DNA of 64,000 bases from positions 1 to 64,000 of the forward strand of contig JAQFVV010013350.1 in the NCBI GenBank assembly GCA_028023455.1, given 5' to 3'. How positions within the stretch are numbered: the stretch's first letter is position 1; the number at the start of each line of letters is the position of its first letter. The position numbers and the translations under genes are program-made. Below the pieces are notes generated by a model. That model saw only the letters and a list, made by a program, of their open reading frames with translations, ran no database searches and was not told where the DNA came from. Shown here in pieces: positions 10,517 to 23,987 of the stretch. The stretch comes from Epiperipatus broadwayi. Its lineage: Eukaryota; Onychophora; Udeonychophora; Euonychophora; Peripatidae.

Positions 10517-12605
10517 TGAAGCAATGGATCTGAAGCCCAATCCATGCTTCACATCTTCCTATAAACTTAATTAGTATTGTAGACCTGAATTAAGTTTATA
10601 GTTCAATATCAGCAGGGTTTTGCATTAGAGTTAAAAATAATTATGCTTATTAAATGTGTATTACATTTAAATATTTTGTTTTAAATAAATTTCATTCTAT
10701 TAATAAAAATTGCTTAACCTATTAGTCAAACATATATATACATCTAGCGTATATATATGAGTTAATGCAAAATTCTGCTGAAATAAAATGCTTATTCTAC
10801 TATAAAAAAATAATAATATATTGTTGTTAAAATTTTGTTAAAATATTTAGTATGATTTGATTTTGAGATAAGCCTGCCAACATTTTCTAAAAGAATGTAT
10901 AGTTTTAATTAGTGAGCCATTCAAGTGTAATTAAAGATGGCCTTCTCTTTCTTTCTTTTTAATTAAGAGAATTCAAACTTTGAAGTAAGAAAGTTAGAGT
11001 AAAAAAGTTAAAGTTATTTTTAGAAAGTGTTGCTTTGAAACAAAGGAGCATGGGGAGGCTTATCAAGATCTCAGATCATACAAACAATAGAAGGTAGCTG
11101 ACAGAGAGGGTATAAATAGAAGGGAGAACAAAAGATTGATTATTCAGATTTTTCCTTTTGAAGGATTCAGTTGATTCTGATTTTCCTTGTGAAGGTGATT
11201 CTTTCAGAGTTTGCTATTGCAAGATTGATTCAGATTTTGCTATTGCAAGGTGCATTCAGATTTCTCTTAGGAGAACTCTGTCAGATTTTGTTCGTGATTT
11301 TATTCCCAAAAGTCTACAACTGTTGTCTACAAATCATGAAGAAGTTTGAACCTGCTCAAGCTAAAAATCATATAAGTTTGATAGATTCTACTATGCTCGG
11401 CTAGGCAAATAAATAGCTTTGCCTATCGCCGAGGTTCCGGAATACCATTCAAAATGCCTTAATATCCACTCAATAGTCATCTGAACTCTGTGCCGTGTCT
11501 GGAGAACTTTTCGTGAAACCATACTACATATTTTCATTGTCCGGACAACTACATCTCGACGGTCGGATCAAGCCACGAACGCCGTAGGGAACATGACCAA
11601 GGAAAAAGGACGGTAATCGTATCTCCTCTATTGAACTATTTCTTATGCTACCTTTTGTTCATATATTTGTTTAATTGCTTCATTGAATTGATATGTATTT
11701 GCTATGTAACCATTTTTATTAGACGAGTCTTAATTATATATATATTGTGTGATCATCTATCTATATTTAACCTTTTTCCCTTCGCTATTCTTCCTTACTA
11801 ACCAGTGTAAATATTTAATATCCCATTGCGGTTAAGTTTAATAGTTAATTTTTGTTCAGTAAAATCTCTTTCCAATTTTATTTATGTTTGTTAATTAAAT
11901 ACGAGCCAGTTTCTTTTGTGTGCCAACTTGATCTCTTTGATAACGCCTCTTTTGTCCGCCATTAGCTTTACGTATACCTGATTTAACTATATACGTTTTA
12001 AATAATTTTTAAACACTGTTTTTAGCGCAAAGCAATTAGAAATGCTTTGCGAAAGATTCTTTTTTTATCGTACTTTATCGAGAAGATCGAGTTGACAATT
12101 TTATTAAAATTGGGAAAAGATTTAGACCGCAAACCTATTAATCCGTTTTTATTGTCTAATTAGTTTGTTTCATTAATTTAGAGGAATAGCGGAGGCCATT
12201 AAATCATTCGTCATATTATTAAAGTCATTAATTAAAGATCTATTATTTAACTAACAAGCTTGACTTTTGCTAAATTTGTTATAAATGCTTTATTTTACTT
12301 TTCAATGATCCAGGCACGCATAACGCAAAACACATATTCTTAGTACTTTTGCACATTTAACTATTTAGCTCCTTAGGATTTCCCGTCCATGTCTCTTCCG
12401 CTGTTGCTAAGCTTTGTGGCCGGTTGAAAAATAATTTATGTGTGGCTCAGATAGTGTTGTTCGGTTCATAATAGCTTCGAGACTAGACGAATAGGGCAGA
12501 GGTCATAGTATTCTTGATTTAATATCTCGCGTATGGTTGGCCTTGAGGTACTTTCGCCTAGTATTCGAACTGGGTTAAATCAACATACATCATCTGACTG
12601 TCACA
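10517..12605 (+). repeat. 3' LTR (2089 bp)
   Basis: Matches the 5' LTR throughout, with few differences. Many of these cluster around 10976-11034 (equivalent to 4873-4931). A short purine tract (GGGAAA) immediately precedes it and may be the plus-strand primer site. Confidence 0.92.
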
Positions 12606-13625
12606 ATATATATATATATAAATAAAGAGTTGTAGGGGATATATATTTAGTTTAAATAATATGTAATAGAGGGAGCTGGGGTATAAGATAATTTTTTGAA
12701 AAAAACGATTTTTCATTATTTTATTTAGAAGATCAGAATAACCTTAGTAAGTGTAAAGATTATAAAGTTTTTAGGTTTTAAATATTCAGCAATAATAAAT
12801 ATAAAATATTAATTTTAAAAGAAGAATGAGTAAGAAAATAATAAATATGATTTAAAATTAAAAGAACTTTAATTACTAATCATAAAGTTTAAGTTTATGA
12901 AGAATACAGATAATTAGTAGATTGTTAATAATAATAAAATAGATAATATTTAGATTAATAGTTGTCCTCGAATGTATATATGTATAAAGTTAAGAATACA
13001 CATGTATAATTTATATTTATTTTTTATTTATGTAGTACATTTTATTTTATATTAATTGTTTTATATGGGTTTGATTATTTATTTCAGGTTTTTAATATAT
13101 ATATTTTATGTTGTTTTTAGTTTTTTTATTGTTTAAAAAAATTTTTATGGTGTTATTATATAGTTGTTTTTTTGTTCATTATATCATAGCTCTGAAGAAG
13201 ACTGTAGGTCAGTCGAAACATAGGTGTATGTACAAATAAAGTTTGTCAAAAAGTGTTTGAAGTTTGGATAAATTGTATTTATATGATATTACGGCAAACA
13301 TAAAGAAAAGTGTGATTTTGGTAATATTTATAACTGTTAAAATTGTTGATTGTTACCTATATTGTGATTTTCTAAGTGCTGACTATTTTCCAATGATTAT
13401 TTATAAACTCATTTAGCCTTCAGTATTATTCAATTATGATTTAACTAACATTTTGGATGCAATTTAAAATTTATAATTGCAGGTTGTAATGTTAGAATTG
13501 ACCGTTTATTAGTCTGCATTCAGAATAGGTTTTATTTACCAGTTTTAAGAGGTTTATTTAAACTTATTTGTATCAATAATTTCAATTTCTATAATCAAGT
13601 TGCAAACTTTAGTGTCTATATTATT
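12606..13625 (+). repeat. right arm of ~1-kb inverted repeat
   Basis: Reverse complement of 3465-4400, with the (TA)n at its inner end directly abutting the 3' LTR. The outer part is more diverged and has extra sequence around 13280-13400. It ends near GTGTCTATATTA. Confidence 0.85.
13192..13233 (+). ncRNA. hammerhead-ribozyme-like motif
   Basis: CTGAAGA, one extra A, a perfect 5-bp stem GACTG/CAGTC with a 5-nt loop, GAAAC, and a 5-bp stem ACATA/TATGT followed by a possible GTA cleavage triplet. Stem II and stem III are conserved in the opposite arm. A convincing stem I is not seen, so this may be an inactive relic. Confidence 0.4.
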
Positions 13626-13850
13626 GTTAAAAGAAAGTTGTTTTGTCAACAGTTTAAAATTGTTGATTGTTACCTATCTCTATGATCAAGTTGCAATCTT
13701 TAGTGTCTATATAAGTATATTACACCATTAATAATAATGGAATTCGATCTTTATTATTAAAAGATTACCTTGACATCAGTTTAAAAGTGTTGATTGTTAT
13801 TGATATTGGGATTGTCTAAGTATAGAATGGTTTTAATGATATATATATAT
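13626..13850 (+). repeat. dispersed repeat family ending in (TA)n, two tandem copies
   Basis: Two copies of a ~100-bp repeat: an AAGGTTGCCTTGACAAC-like start, GTTTAAAATTGTTGATTG, ATTGGGATTGTCTAAGT, then TTTTAATG and a TA run. Related copies occur at 21925-22010 and 29680-29775 (plus), and a weaker one at 54570-54610 (minus). Confidence 0.65.
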
Positions 13851-13887
13851 ATTCTGTGTGAAAATTAGAATTAACATATTTATATTT

Positions 13888-14278
13888 ATTATCATCATCA
13901 TCAACCATTATAAATCCACTGCAGGATGAAGGTCTCTCCAAGTTCAATCCATCTTCTCCGATTTTTAGCCTCTCTTCTCTTCATCACCCCTACACACTTT
14001 GTTATCTCATCCATTCATCTCACATGTGGTCCCTTTCTGGGTCTTTTACAATCTCTTGGAATCCAGTTTAAGACTTCAGTTGCAGCAATATATCCAGCCC
14101 AATTCCACTTCAATCTTTTAATTTTTCCAATGAGGTCAGTAACACCTATTTGTTCTCTTACCCATTCATTGCCTTTTTGATCTCTTCTTGTTACTACCAG
14201 CATGGATCTCTCCTTACTTCTTTGAGTGGTCTGAAGTCTCTGTATTGCTCTTTTATTAAGTGTCTAAGTCTCAAATCC

Positions 14279-14280
<2 letters not shown>
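13888..14280 (-). pseudogene. RTE-type LINE 3' end
   Basis: On the minus strand, 14203-14015 encode a typical C-terminal end of an RTE-clade ORF2: a basic start (VVTRRDQKGNEWVREQ), then VTDLIGKIKRLKWNWAGYIA, then RKGPHVR and a stop, with related residues continuing beyond it. The last part before the tail is the conserved CTGCAGGATGAAGG 3' motif, followed by an ATGATG tandem tail (13890-13905 on the plus strand), both usual for RTE 3' ends. The fragment is 5'-truncated at the (TA)n at 14281. It lacks the endonuclease and RT domains and cannot move. Confidence 0.75.

Positions 14281-14361
<81 letters not shown>
14281..14361. repeat. (TA)~40 microsatellite
   Basis: Continuous TA run that truncates the RTE fragment; followed by ACATTGTAACCC. 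Confidence 0.97.
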
Positions 14362-14365
<4 letters not shown>

Positions 14366-15997
14366 TGTAACCCTCACATTTGAGTTTACAGGGGTTGTTT
14401 TTATGCAAATAGTTTTTATTATATATAACATAATATGAAGAGTCATGTGTATAGAATAAAGTTTAAAGACTTTTTTAAGATTTTAACAATAAGTGTACAA
14501 TTCATTTTTTTTATTTTAAAATAATATTATTACTTCAAAAAAAAGAAGCATCACTGTAGAAACCAGTCACTAATGACTGGGTGAAAAAAAATACAAATAA
14601 AATCGTTGCTGTTCCAAGAAATGGTGGAAAGAATTGTAACGTCTTCGTTGTCCTGAATTTTATTATATAGAAGTTAATAAAATTTTGTAAATATTTTAAG
14701 TTAATATCATACATATTATGAAGTAGAAAACGTCTCAGAATGTATGGAGTTGTAGGCAAAGAAATGCTTTAAAATTAACCTTAATTCTGCTGATCTATTC
14801 CTGACTATTCAATGCTGAAGAAATATTTGATAATTACTTGCAACAAAGAAAAAAGTAGTCATGTAAACTGATTATTCCATTGAAATTTATTTCCATAATT
14901 ATTGTGTGGATCTATCTATTTTAAATGCTCATAATATGATTGCGATGGGAACTCTCATAGCAAAACAGTCATGGACTGAACCAAAACAAGGTAAAATAGT
15001 ATATTGTCAACAGACATTTAAATTTAATAATTAATGACCATATTCCCACATTTTCAGATACAAAATATATATGTGAACTTACAAAGAAATACTGAACTTT
15101 CTATAGTTATTTTCAACGAGTTTTTGTGAGTTAGAAAGAAAGATTTTTTTCCTCTCACACTATTCGTCATCTAATTTTTTAATTGTAAATATGTAAATAT
15201 GTTTTTATTATTATTAATATATAATTTTGTTCTTTAACTAAAGTTATTGTTGTTGTTTTTAATAATTTGTTTTTTTTTTGTCATTTCCCATATGAATCTA
15301 AACTGATTATTTATTTTGTTAAGGTAATAAGGTTTTAGGTGAAGTGTTAATAATCAGAAAATATAATTGAAACTGCATGGAAACATGTTTTTATGTGCAT
15401 TCAATTTCATCATTATATGTGACTATTATTGACTTGTCAATTAAAAATAAATTATATGTAGTCATTTCACTATGTACCTGGTCACTCAGTAGTTTACCTT
15501 TAAATTTCCCTAATCTAAAATTGATTTGCAACTATTGTATTATTTTTTGATTTTATTGTTAACTTGATTATTGCTTATTGTCAAAAGGGTAGTTACCATT
15601 ACATTTGAGGACCTGTCTGACATTATTTTAATTAAAACAATCAGGGTTTGAACCTAATTTAGCTTCAAAATATATATTTTTAATTAGTATTCAGAAAATA
15701 TATATATTAGTCTTTGAAATATGGAATACAAATACTTGGTTGGTGAGAAATATAATCATTTAATTTGTTATAAATAAAATTTTATTAATAAACTTATAAG
15801 TGACTTAGACAAAAGTAGTACTAGAAATGGATTGAAAGAGATGATAGTAATATGCAAATAATTAAAATAGGACATAACATTTAAAGCACCATTTAATTAC
15901 ATGGTATAAACGGAGATAAGGATTCTAGTTATTAAATAAGTAAAATGAATATCACAGATTTTATATACAATTTCATTTTTATAGAAGAGTAGCTAAT
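14362..15997. other. AT-rich tract, nothing recognised
   Basis: No gene, known element or clear tandem repeat seen. One tRNA B-box-like phrase (GGGTTTGAACC) occurs near 15646. Confidence 0.5.
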
Positions 15998-16133
15998 ATA
16001 TATATATATATATATATATTGTAACTAGTTGGGTTGCATAGCACACAATAATATAGTGTGTGTGCATATATGTATAAAGTAAAGGGAAAGTAGAAATAAA
16101 CACAGACAAAAATTGTAGTAGATTTTGCTACAT
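15998..16133. repeat. (TA)n followed by TGTAAC...GCTACA short unit
   Basis: A TA run ends at about 16018. It is followed by TGTAACTAG and ends with a TTTTGCTACATTCACTGAA phrase near 16125-16142. Both the start and the end resemble those of the larger candidate LTR at 44028-45368, so this may be a short or deleted relative. Confidence 0.35.
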
Positions 16134-16276
16134 TCACTGAAATAAAAATAATAATAAATAATAACTCTGATTTAAAATATTGTTTTATAAATTAAACTTT
16201 TAAAAGGTCTTAATAAATATTATTTTGATTTTGAAATTTAAAAACAAGTATGGTATTTTAATTTTTTTTTAATTAT

Positions 16277-17050
16277 ATAAGCATTTTTAAGGTGCCTCTG
16301 TCAAAGGTTTCAGTCTTTTATGTTATGGTTATAGCATTTGCTTGCATTTAATAAATTTAATATATTTACATTTGTTACTATCATTTCATTAGATTTGAGA
16401 ATTACTTCATAGTAAATCAGAAGATTTCACATTGTTTATTTATATATAATATTTAGTTAATTAATTGTGAAGGTGTTTTAAGCTTCATGCTCTTAGTTCA
16501 AAATGCTTGAGTCTGGCTTATTTATATATAAATTTAAGTAGAGAAAAAGGTGGCTCCATCGTTTTCTCATAAAATTTTGACTTGTGTTTGAATTTGAGAG
16601 TTCCATTTGTGATCACTATTACATCTGATTGGGTGTCATATAAGCATTTTTAAGGCACATCTGTCAAAGGTTTCTGTCTTTCACATTATTATTATATCAT
16701 CTGCTTGTGCTTAATAAATCTAATATATTTATATTTGTTATCATTTCATTAGATTTTAAAATTATTTTGTAGTAAATCAAAAGATTTTACATTGTTTATT
16801 TATATATAATCTTTAGTGAATGAAATGTGAAAGTGTTTAAGGTTCACGCTCTATTTGAGTCTGGCTTATTTATATATAAATTTAAGTACAGAAGAAGATG
16901 GTTACATCTTTTTCTCATAGATTCTCTGGCTTGTGTTTTGATTTGAGAATTCCATGTACAGTCATTATTATATCTGATTGGCTGTCATATAAGCATTTTT
17001 AAAATGCTATCTGTCAAAGATTTCAACCTTTCATGTTATTATTAATTAAT
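16277..17050 (+). repeat. tandem repeat, ~355 bp unit, 2.2 copies
   Basis: Units start at ATAAGCATTTTT at 16277, 16640 and 16989 (363 and 349 bp, then a partial third). Shared phrases include CTGTCAAAG, TGAGTCTGGCTTATTTATAT and TTTTCTCATA. Copies diverge moderately. No ORF spans the unit. Satellite-like or part of an unrecognised element. Confidence 0.9.
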
Positions 17051-17690
17051 TAAACAAAATATCTATCTATTAGAAATCCCCTAAATGAAAACATGTATAT
17101 CACACTTTGACAAAAATTTCAAGATTGTTTTCAAAAGGGATTAGAGAGAAAAAATTCTGTTTTCAATCAAGGTGTTGTTATCACCTCAGATGATTCTATA
17201 AATGGGCTGATAAAGATATCAGCTGCAGTCTGAATAGTTATTTTGTAAAGCTGGTCAGATGCAAATTCAGTTATCATATTTTGTTGCAGATTCTTGAAGT
17301 TTGCAGCAGTTGGTTTTTAGCTGACCAAAATGGATAGCTGCTCTTTGTTGTTGACTGTATCAGAGAGTTGGCAGAATAGCTTCCAGATATTAAAATATTG
17401 ACGGCAGGACAGTATATCCAGGAGCTGCTACTATTTTCCTTAACAGGAGTTTCGATTCACTTGAAGCTGGGTCATTTCTGAATCAATATTGTGAACAAAT
17501 GAGGACAAAATAGCTTGCTGATGTGAAGATTACCAAATCCCTACCTATGTGGAACTAATTGTAGAACAACTCTTACCTGGACTATAATGGTGAGAAAGCA
17601 GCAAACTCACCAAGAAAAATCTTCCAGCTTGCCCAGGGAACCCCAGCTTGCTGAAGAAGTAATTATATATATGCTGACATATCTACATGC
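17051..17690. other. GC-richer unique segment, no gene recognised
   Basis: Distinctly less AT-rich than its neighbours, with non-repetitive sequence such as GTTTGCAGCAGTTGG. Stops occur in all frames at short spacing. It could be an old element remnant or a transcribed non-coding segment. Confidence 0.4.
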
Positions 17691-20600
17691 AGAAAAGTGC
17701 AGACAAACATATATATAGATGGTGGTTAGTAGCGATATCTATGATAATGAAATTTTAAATAATTTCTTAGATAAAATGACATTTTGGAAGTGATGTGTGA
17801 ATTTGTTACTTTTCATGTTTATGGTGGGTGTATTTTTGAATAGGACTTCCTGGATGCATTGTATTCATGATGCTCTGAAGTAAAGGCTCAGCATTTTCCA
17901 GACCTAGATGATTGAGCTCCTAGAGTAGTCTGACAGTGTTTATAAGTCTCATGAATATGCCATATGGATAAGCCCCTAAAATGCACAAGAGATGACCAGG
18001 CTGGCTCAGTGCCAAATATATTTTCTGGTTAGGTACAAGAGACGTAGTGCTTAAAAATGAGGTATTTTTTCATAATGTTAAAGAGCATTGTGTACTAGTA
18101 GTCCATGCCCAGCTGTCTACTTATCATGGCTTGCGGAGCTGCAGTTCACCTATTCACTTTTGCTATCTCAGCTTGCCTACTTCGTTAGCATTAACTAATC
18201 AAGCAGAAAGACATTTTGAAATCAATATTTTTTTTTAATTCTATAATATGATTTTATCTTTCGTTTATTAAAAAAAGAAAGACATTTTAAATCAATCAAC
18301 AATCATCTGTCAAAAATTTTATAGTATTTATTTTAAAGGAAAAAAGACTATATTCAGCAAAGAGAATTAAATTGCGAAAATAGTCTTTAATAATTTATTT
18401 GAGATGAATACAAATGTTTTGTAAATTTTTGTTAAGCAACACCTTGATTAATGCTCTGAAACCTTAATGGGAAGCAGTTATATGTTGTGCTCAAAGGCCA
18501 TTACATTTTCTGTCTACAAATCTTGTGAAATTACCTGGGTTGTATCCTAGCACTGTTCCTTCATAGTATTTTCCATCAGCATGAATATATTTCTTTAATG
18601 TCATTTACATTATGAAGCAACATGAGCCTTCGTCTATATCTAACTATATTTAATACTCTTTCATAGTGATGGCACCAGAATTAACAAAATATACTGATCT
18701 TAGATTTATTATAAATAAATCAAATGTATTTAATGTTGGACCAAACACTGTTACATTAATTATTAGATGAGAGGATGTTGTTGATAAAAATCAACAAATA
18801 TAGTAATTATAAAGTCGGGCGCCATTGTAGATCCAACAACATTATCGAATCAAAGTATGCATTTAAAATGAGAATTCATAAATCTGAACTTTTTTATAAA
18901 TTAAACTGCTATATTTTAAAGATAGGTTTAAAGCTGTATTTGCTGCACATTCAGTGCTTTGTAATGAAAATGTTTGCTTTGACGGTGTTTTTATTTTATG
19001 TCTTAAAAACGATTTGAAAAAAAAAATCAGTCATATTTTGTAATTATGACTGACAATTTATGAAATAAACAATATAGTTGTGCTGAATATACATAAATTA
19101 TAGAATGTTGATCATTCATATGGAAACGTTAATATTGTATGGCTTAAGGAGGTTTTTTTTTAATTGTCCCTGTTGAATGCTTCACTGAATGGCTTCATAC
19201 TATAAACTGACTACAACTATTATTTAGTTTTTTGTTTTGGTATATTGATAATTGTATATTTATTTCAGTTTTTTTTTGTTTATGTATATATAATAGATTG
19301 AACTTTTGTTATTATTATAAATAATATGAAAACACTGTGACAGAAAATAAAGCTAAAATATCATTAAATAAACCAAGTATACTTTCTTCACTGCGGAACA
19401 TCATAATCGTAGTTATCAAACAAATAAACAAAAAACATCTACAAGTATGTAACGGAGTGCCGAAACAAGCGAGCATGAGACACACAAAGAGAAGATATTG
19501 ACAACTACATCTTCGAATTTAATCAAGACCTTTTCTGTGCCATCTTAGAAGAGATGAATGTGTACCAGTGAAATGATATTGTTTGTGTATCTCTGAAATA
19601 GAAAATTTTTTGTTGTTTGTTTTGCAACCGTTATTTGTAACTTAACAAAATAGTTTTTTTTTTTTTTTTTTGGTTGTTGTCAAAAGTAAAATAATGTAAA
19701 TACAAAATGTGTAAAAAAAGCAATTTCTATGAATTTGTTGGTTTATGAATAAAAGCAATCAAATATTTTTGAACCACGTAAATGACAAAATAAAAAATTT
19801 CTTAAAAAAAAAAAAAAGACCGAAAAAAAGAAGTTTCTTGAAAAAAAAAGGCGAATTTTTTAAAAAGACGAACAAAAATTAAATTATATTTATTTTTAAA
19901 AAATATACATAAAACAGATCAAAAAATAAAGTTAAAAAACCAAACAAATCTCCCCCAAAAAGTTATATCTTTATTTTTAAAAAATTATACAAAAAAAAAA
20001 ACAAAATCAACAAAATAAAAGAAAAAAATCATAAATTTTAAAAACAGCCCGGTAACGTTATATCCATTTGTTTTGCACTAACAACATCAGCATCGAACGG
20101 TGTGGATCATTCGAAGTTGTACTACCGTCATATCGTTCATCATCCATTTATGTTACTCATATCTTTCATCTTATCTCTATCATAAGGCAGTCATCTGACA
20201 GTACAGAATTAACTCTAACCTGTCTTATTATAAATATATTTTAAAACACACCACTTTTTATATATGAACAAAGATCTAGGGAAAAAACAAATAATCCCCA
20301 TGATCAACATTTTGTGCTAAATCAGTACTCATAAGTTTGGCTCAGATCACATCCAGAAGTTCTATTTTAATTTCCGTATATACATCTACAAAGTTTGTGA
20401 AAAGTTTCTAATAGCTATTTACCTGCAAATTATTCTTTCGATATTATCAAAATATTGGAGGAGTAAAGTGAAAAAATATTATATCAACGTTTAAAAATAG
20501 CCGATTACTCAAGATTATTTTTTTATACAATTTCCGTGATTGTGAGAATAAAAGAGTTTTTACTGGTGATTAAAAAGTTAAAGCTATTTGGAGCAAAATT

Positions 20601-21890
20601 AATGTTAAATATGAATCAGTAATAATTCTAATTTTGTTGATATTTTATGTCGATCGTTTATCCACACCCACGCAACTAATTGCTAGACTTTTACTTTAAA
20701 CTTTTTGAAAATAGGAATACTAACGTCACCCTATGGGAATATTTCTTTATAATATAATGATGACTATCTAGTTCCTCCCATCCCCAATTCAAGGAGTAAT
20801 CTACAGAATTTTTAACATCATCTTACAAAATCTTTGTTTCACTTTGTGGCTAATGTCCAGATAGTTAGATATGCCAGACAGTGAAAAAAGAAAAATATTC
20901 CATATTTTTTCTATTGGATGATTATTGTATTTAATATATACCTCAATTTCAACATCTTAACTTTTATGTAAAATAATAATATTGACTTATTAATGTGCGC
21001 TACTGATTTTACATTGCGGCAGCTACATTTAACCAATGAAAATCTAGACATTTCATCGTCGTTACGCACTTATTTTCACCAACTTAGGTACAATATGTAT
21101 ATAAGGAATTGATTCTCTAAATTTATTGCATGGTAGTGAAACCTGGATTTTTTCTGCTGTAAATATAAAGGCATTAGTAAATCTTCATTTGTGTACTCTG
21201 CAACTATCACTGAGAGTAAGATGTCATTACTATGTGATCAAACTCCTGTTTTCTTATATTCTTTATGAAATGCTATGAAATCTATTGTTCTTAAGTCACA
21301 TATTCATTTGAGTCGGTCTAAAGTTAAAAAAAATTATAATAGGCTGTTGAAATATTACTCACGATGATCTTGACAGTTATTTTTTTTGTGAAAAAAAAAA
21401 AAAAAATTTCAATTATATATCACATGTTATTTAAAGAAGTGCAACATCTGATTGTTTACTTTTGTAAGATTATATTTGAAGACAAAATATTTTGGAAAGC
21501 AATAAGCAGGAAAATATAAACATTTAGATAGAAAATTAGTTTTAGAAAATTAATTGCAACATCAAATAATAGGATATATTTGGCATCATAAATTTATCAT
21601 GATGAGACAATAGCAGAAGGAATGAGAAATAGAACAATACACAAAAAGAGAGTTAAATATTGTGGGAAAGTAAATAAAGGATCGACTTTTTCTGTATTGC
21701 TTTTTGCAAGAGTTATAATTGCCATTTTTCTTTTCAGAATAGCGTGTGAAAATATATACAAAACTTGTAAAGTATCACATGAATCTATCATGTGATTTCA
21801 ACTTACTGTGTTGCATCAGCAGATTATCATCTGTATTATTAATTATTAAAGCTTATGGAAAGTATCAAAAATGTGAAGACAAAAATATGC
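17691..21890. other. long AT-rich region, nothing supported
   Basis: Simple A and T runs (for example 19650-19670 and 19803-20040), short ORFs only, and no recognisable element, RNA gene or splice-flanked exon. Confidence 0.5.
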
Positions 21891-21899
21891 TTATATATA

Positions 21900-22015
21900 T
21901 ATTATTATTATTATTATTATTATAAGCAAGTTATCTTGATAACAGTTAGAAATTATTGATTGGTATTGATATTGGGATTGTCTAGATGTTGATTGGTTTT
22001 TAATGGCATATATAT
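21900..22015 (+). repeat. (ATT)n plus dispersed-repeat copy
   Basis: An ATT microsatellite (21900-21922), then a copy of the family seen at 13730-13850: TATCTTGATAACAGTTAG, ATTGGGATTGTCTAG, TTTTTAATGGCATATATATA. Confidence 0.6.
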
Positions 22016-23802
22016 ATGTTTGCATAGTATATGTATTTTTTTCAAACTATGTATTCACTTATTTTATGATGACTTGCTCCAAATTCCTTTCAGATAAATC
22101 TGAACATTTACTCATGCTCTAATGAAACATAGAAAGTTATTTTTCCAATCACACGCTATAACCAATCTAGATAACTTTTCAGTATTGACCAACAAATGGC
22201 TAACTAACTACTCTTTGTTAGACGCACAACAACGATGACAAACTAATACCACCTAGTAGATGATAAACGTGCTGAATAATATCAAATATTTAGGGGTATA
22301 ATTTGGGATGTAAGACAAATAAAATTTACAAAAAACTATTTTCATACAGTTTCAAGTACAATTTCAAGCATACACGTTCACTGATTTTTTTTCGCACTGA
22401 TTTAATAGAAGAGAAGTCTGGAATTTATTTAAAACAACTTAATATCAGTGAGATCAAAAAAGGAAGTTTTAACTTATCTATCTACTAGTAAGTAAAACAG
22501 AGAAATAAAATAAATGCTGTTTTGTTTTTTTTTATTAAACAAAGAAAAAGAGAAAATTAATAGTATTATTTTTTGAAAATAATAATAAATGTGCTCGTGC
22601 GACATGAATTAAACTAAACTCAACATTTTAGAATTAAATATGGCGAAATTACAGTTTTAATAAAATGGCAAAAATACGTACAGATAAAAAGATGAATATT
22701 TCAAAAAACCTTTATTTTCTTGCCTATATTCTCAATTTTATAGGTAGGGAGTTATTGTGTTTATTTTGTCTTTACTTTTAAACTTTTGAATATTATATAC
22801 TTGAAATATTTATTGCATCTACTTAATAGGCATTACTGATTTTTAGTAATAATGGTGTTTCAAACATCAATTAGTCTAAAAGTTTATTTAATTATTGTAT
22901 GGGAATCCATTTGTCAGAAAATACTGGATGTCTAACAATTTTTCAACCATATTTAGCTACATTTTCAATTAAGCGTTGGTATTTCTTAAGATTATACTTT
23001 GATATATATGTGTCAAAATTTCCGCATTCACAATTTTGAAAACAACCCCTTCAGATAAATTTATTAATGATCATTATTAATATTTTTTCAAACAAAAGAT
23101 TACTTCAAATACAGATAAAACTTCAACCCTCAGTTAAACTATAATATGTCTTATTTTAAATTAAGCATAAACACGTGTAAAAACTCAACTCCAATTCGCT
23201 TTTCAGATATTCACTTCAGCATCTTGCAAAAAAAAAAATGAAATATTAAGACAATAATAACTACTCTTTTAATTTCAATAAACTATCCAATCTATTAAAC
23301 TAAAAACAACCTTTCAACATTCTGCATCATTGCAATTAATTTCTGATACATTTTAAAAGATTACAGCGACAGCATTACTGTTAATAGAAAGAAAAGTCTT
23401 CGATTGTCTTATAAGCCTTAAAAGAACCAAGCAGGGCAAATTTCTTATATTCATTCTTTATGATTTTGTTGTAGTAGTTATTATAAAGAGATGATTATTC
23501 ACATAGTAACCTTCATAATAGTGTGATAAATTATCTGATTTATTATCTCAGATTCTTAGAATAAGAAACTTAGTGGTCTTTCTTTTTTAGCTGCCTGAGA
23601 GATATGACTATAATATCACTTAAGTTTTTTTTAATATAGAATGAATGTGTATAAGAGTGATCTTTTTAATAGATATTTATGTTAATAATAAAAAAATTAA
23701 ATTATGTTATTTAAATTAAAATTATTGCCAACTAAGGCACCAATTAGCAGTCCAAATGTGTAAGAATTTCCTGGAAATAAATCATGTTGCTATTTGATGA
23801 TG
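22016..23802. other. AT-rich region, no feature supported
   Basis: An open stretch at 22303-22488 (61 codons) has no recognisable similarity or composition of a gene. The rest is A/T-rich unique sequence. Confidence 0.5.
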
Positions 23803-23987
23803 ACTTTTAGGTTACAACTGCAGACCACTTTTAAGTGAATGAAGACTGCAAGAATTTGAGGAATTGTCTAATATGAGACTTTGGTAAACTTTGTTAAATA
23901 AGAAGAAAAAAGGAAGAGTCAATTGATTAGAAAAGAAGGCATGTATTTTACTACACAGATATAAATATTGGAAGCACAAGTGGTATA

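Larger units (their letters stand above)
4414..12605 (+). mobile_element. 8.2-kb non-autonomous LTR retrotransposon (Ty3/gypsy-like)
   Basis: Two direct repeats of about 2.09 kb, starting TGAAGCAATGG and ending GACTGTCACA (5'-TG...CA-3'), flank a 4.0-kb interior. A 4-bp target duplication ATAT (4410-4413 and 12606-12609) is possible, but the target is TA-rich, so it is weak evidence. The only sizeable ORF is 9394-10269. Protease, reverse transcriptase, RNase H and the integrase catalytic core are absent. This makes it a large deletion derivative that would need helper enzymes from a relative. The LTRs differ by roughly 1% by eye, which indicates recent insertion compared with the surrounding decayed elements. 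Confidence 0.9.

Noticed and set aside
22303-22488. 61-codon ORF with a possible 39-nt phase-1 exon ending at a GTAAGTAA donor
   Set aside because: The acceptor at about 22449 lacks a pyrimidine tract, and residue composition is Lys/Phe/Ile-rich as expected from AT-rich noise.
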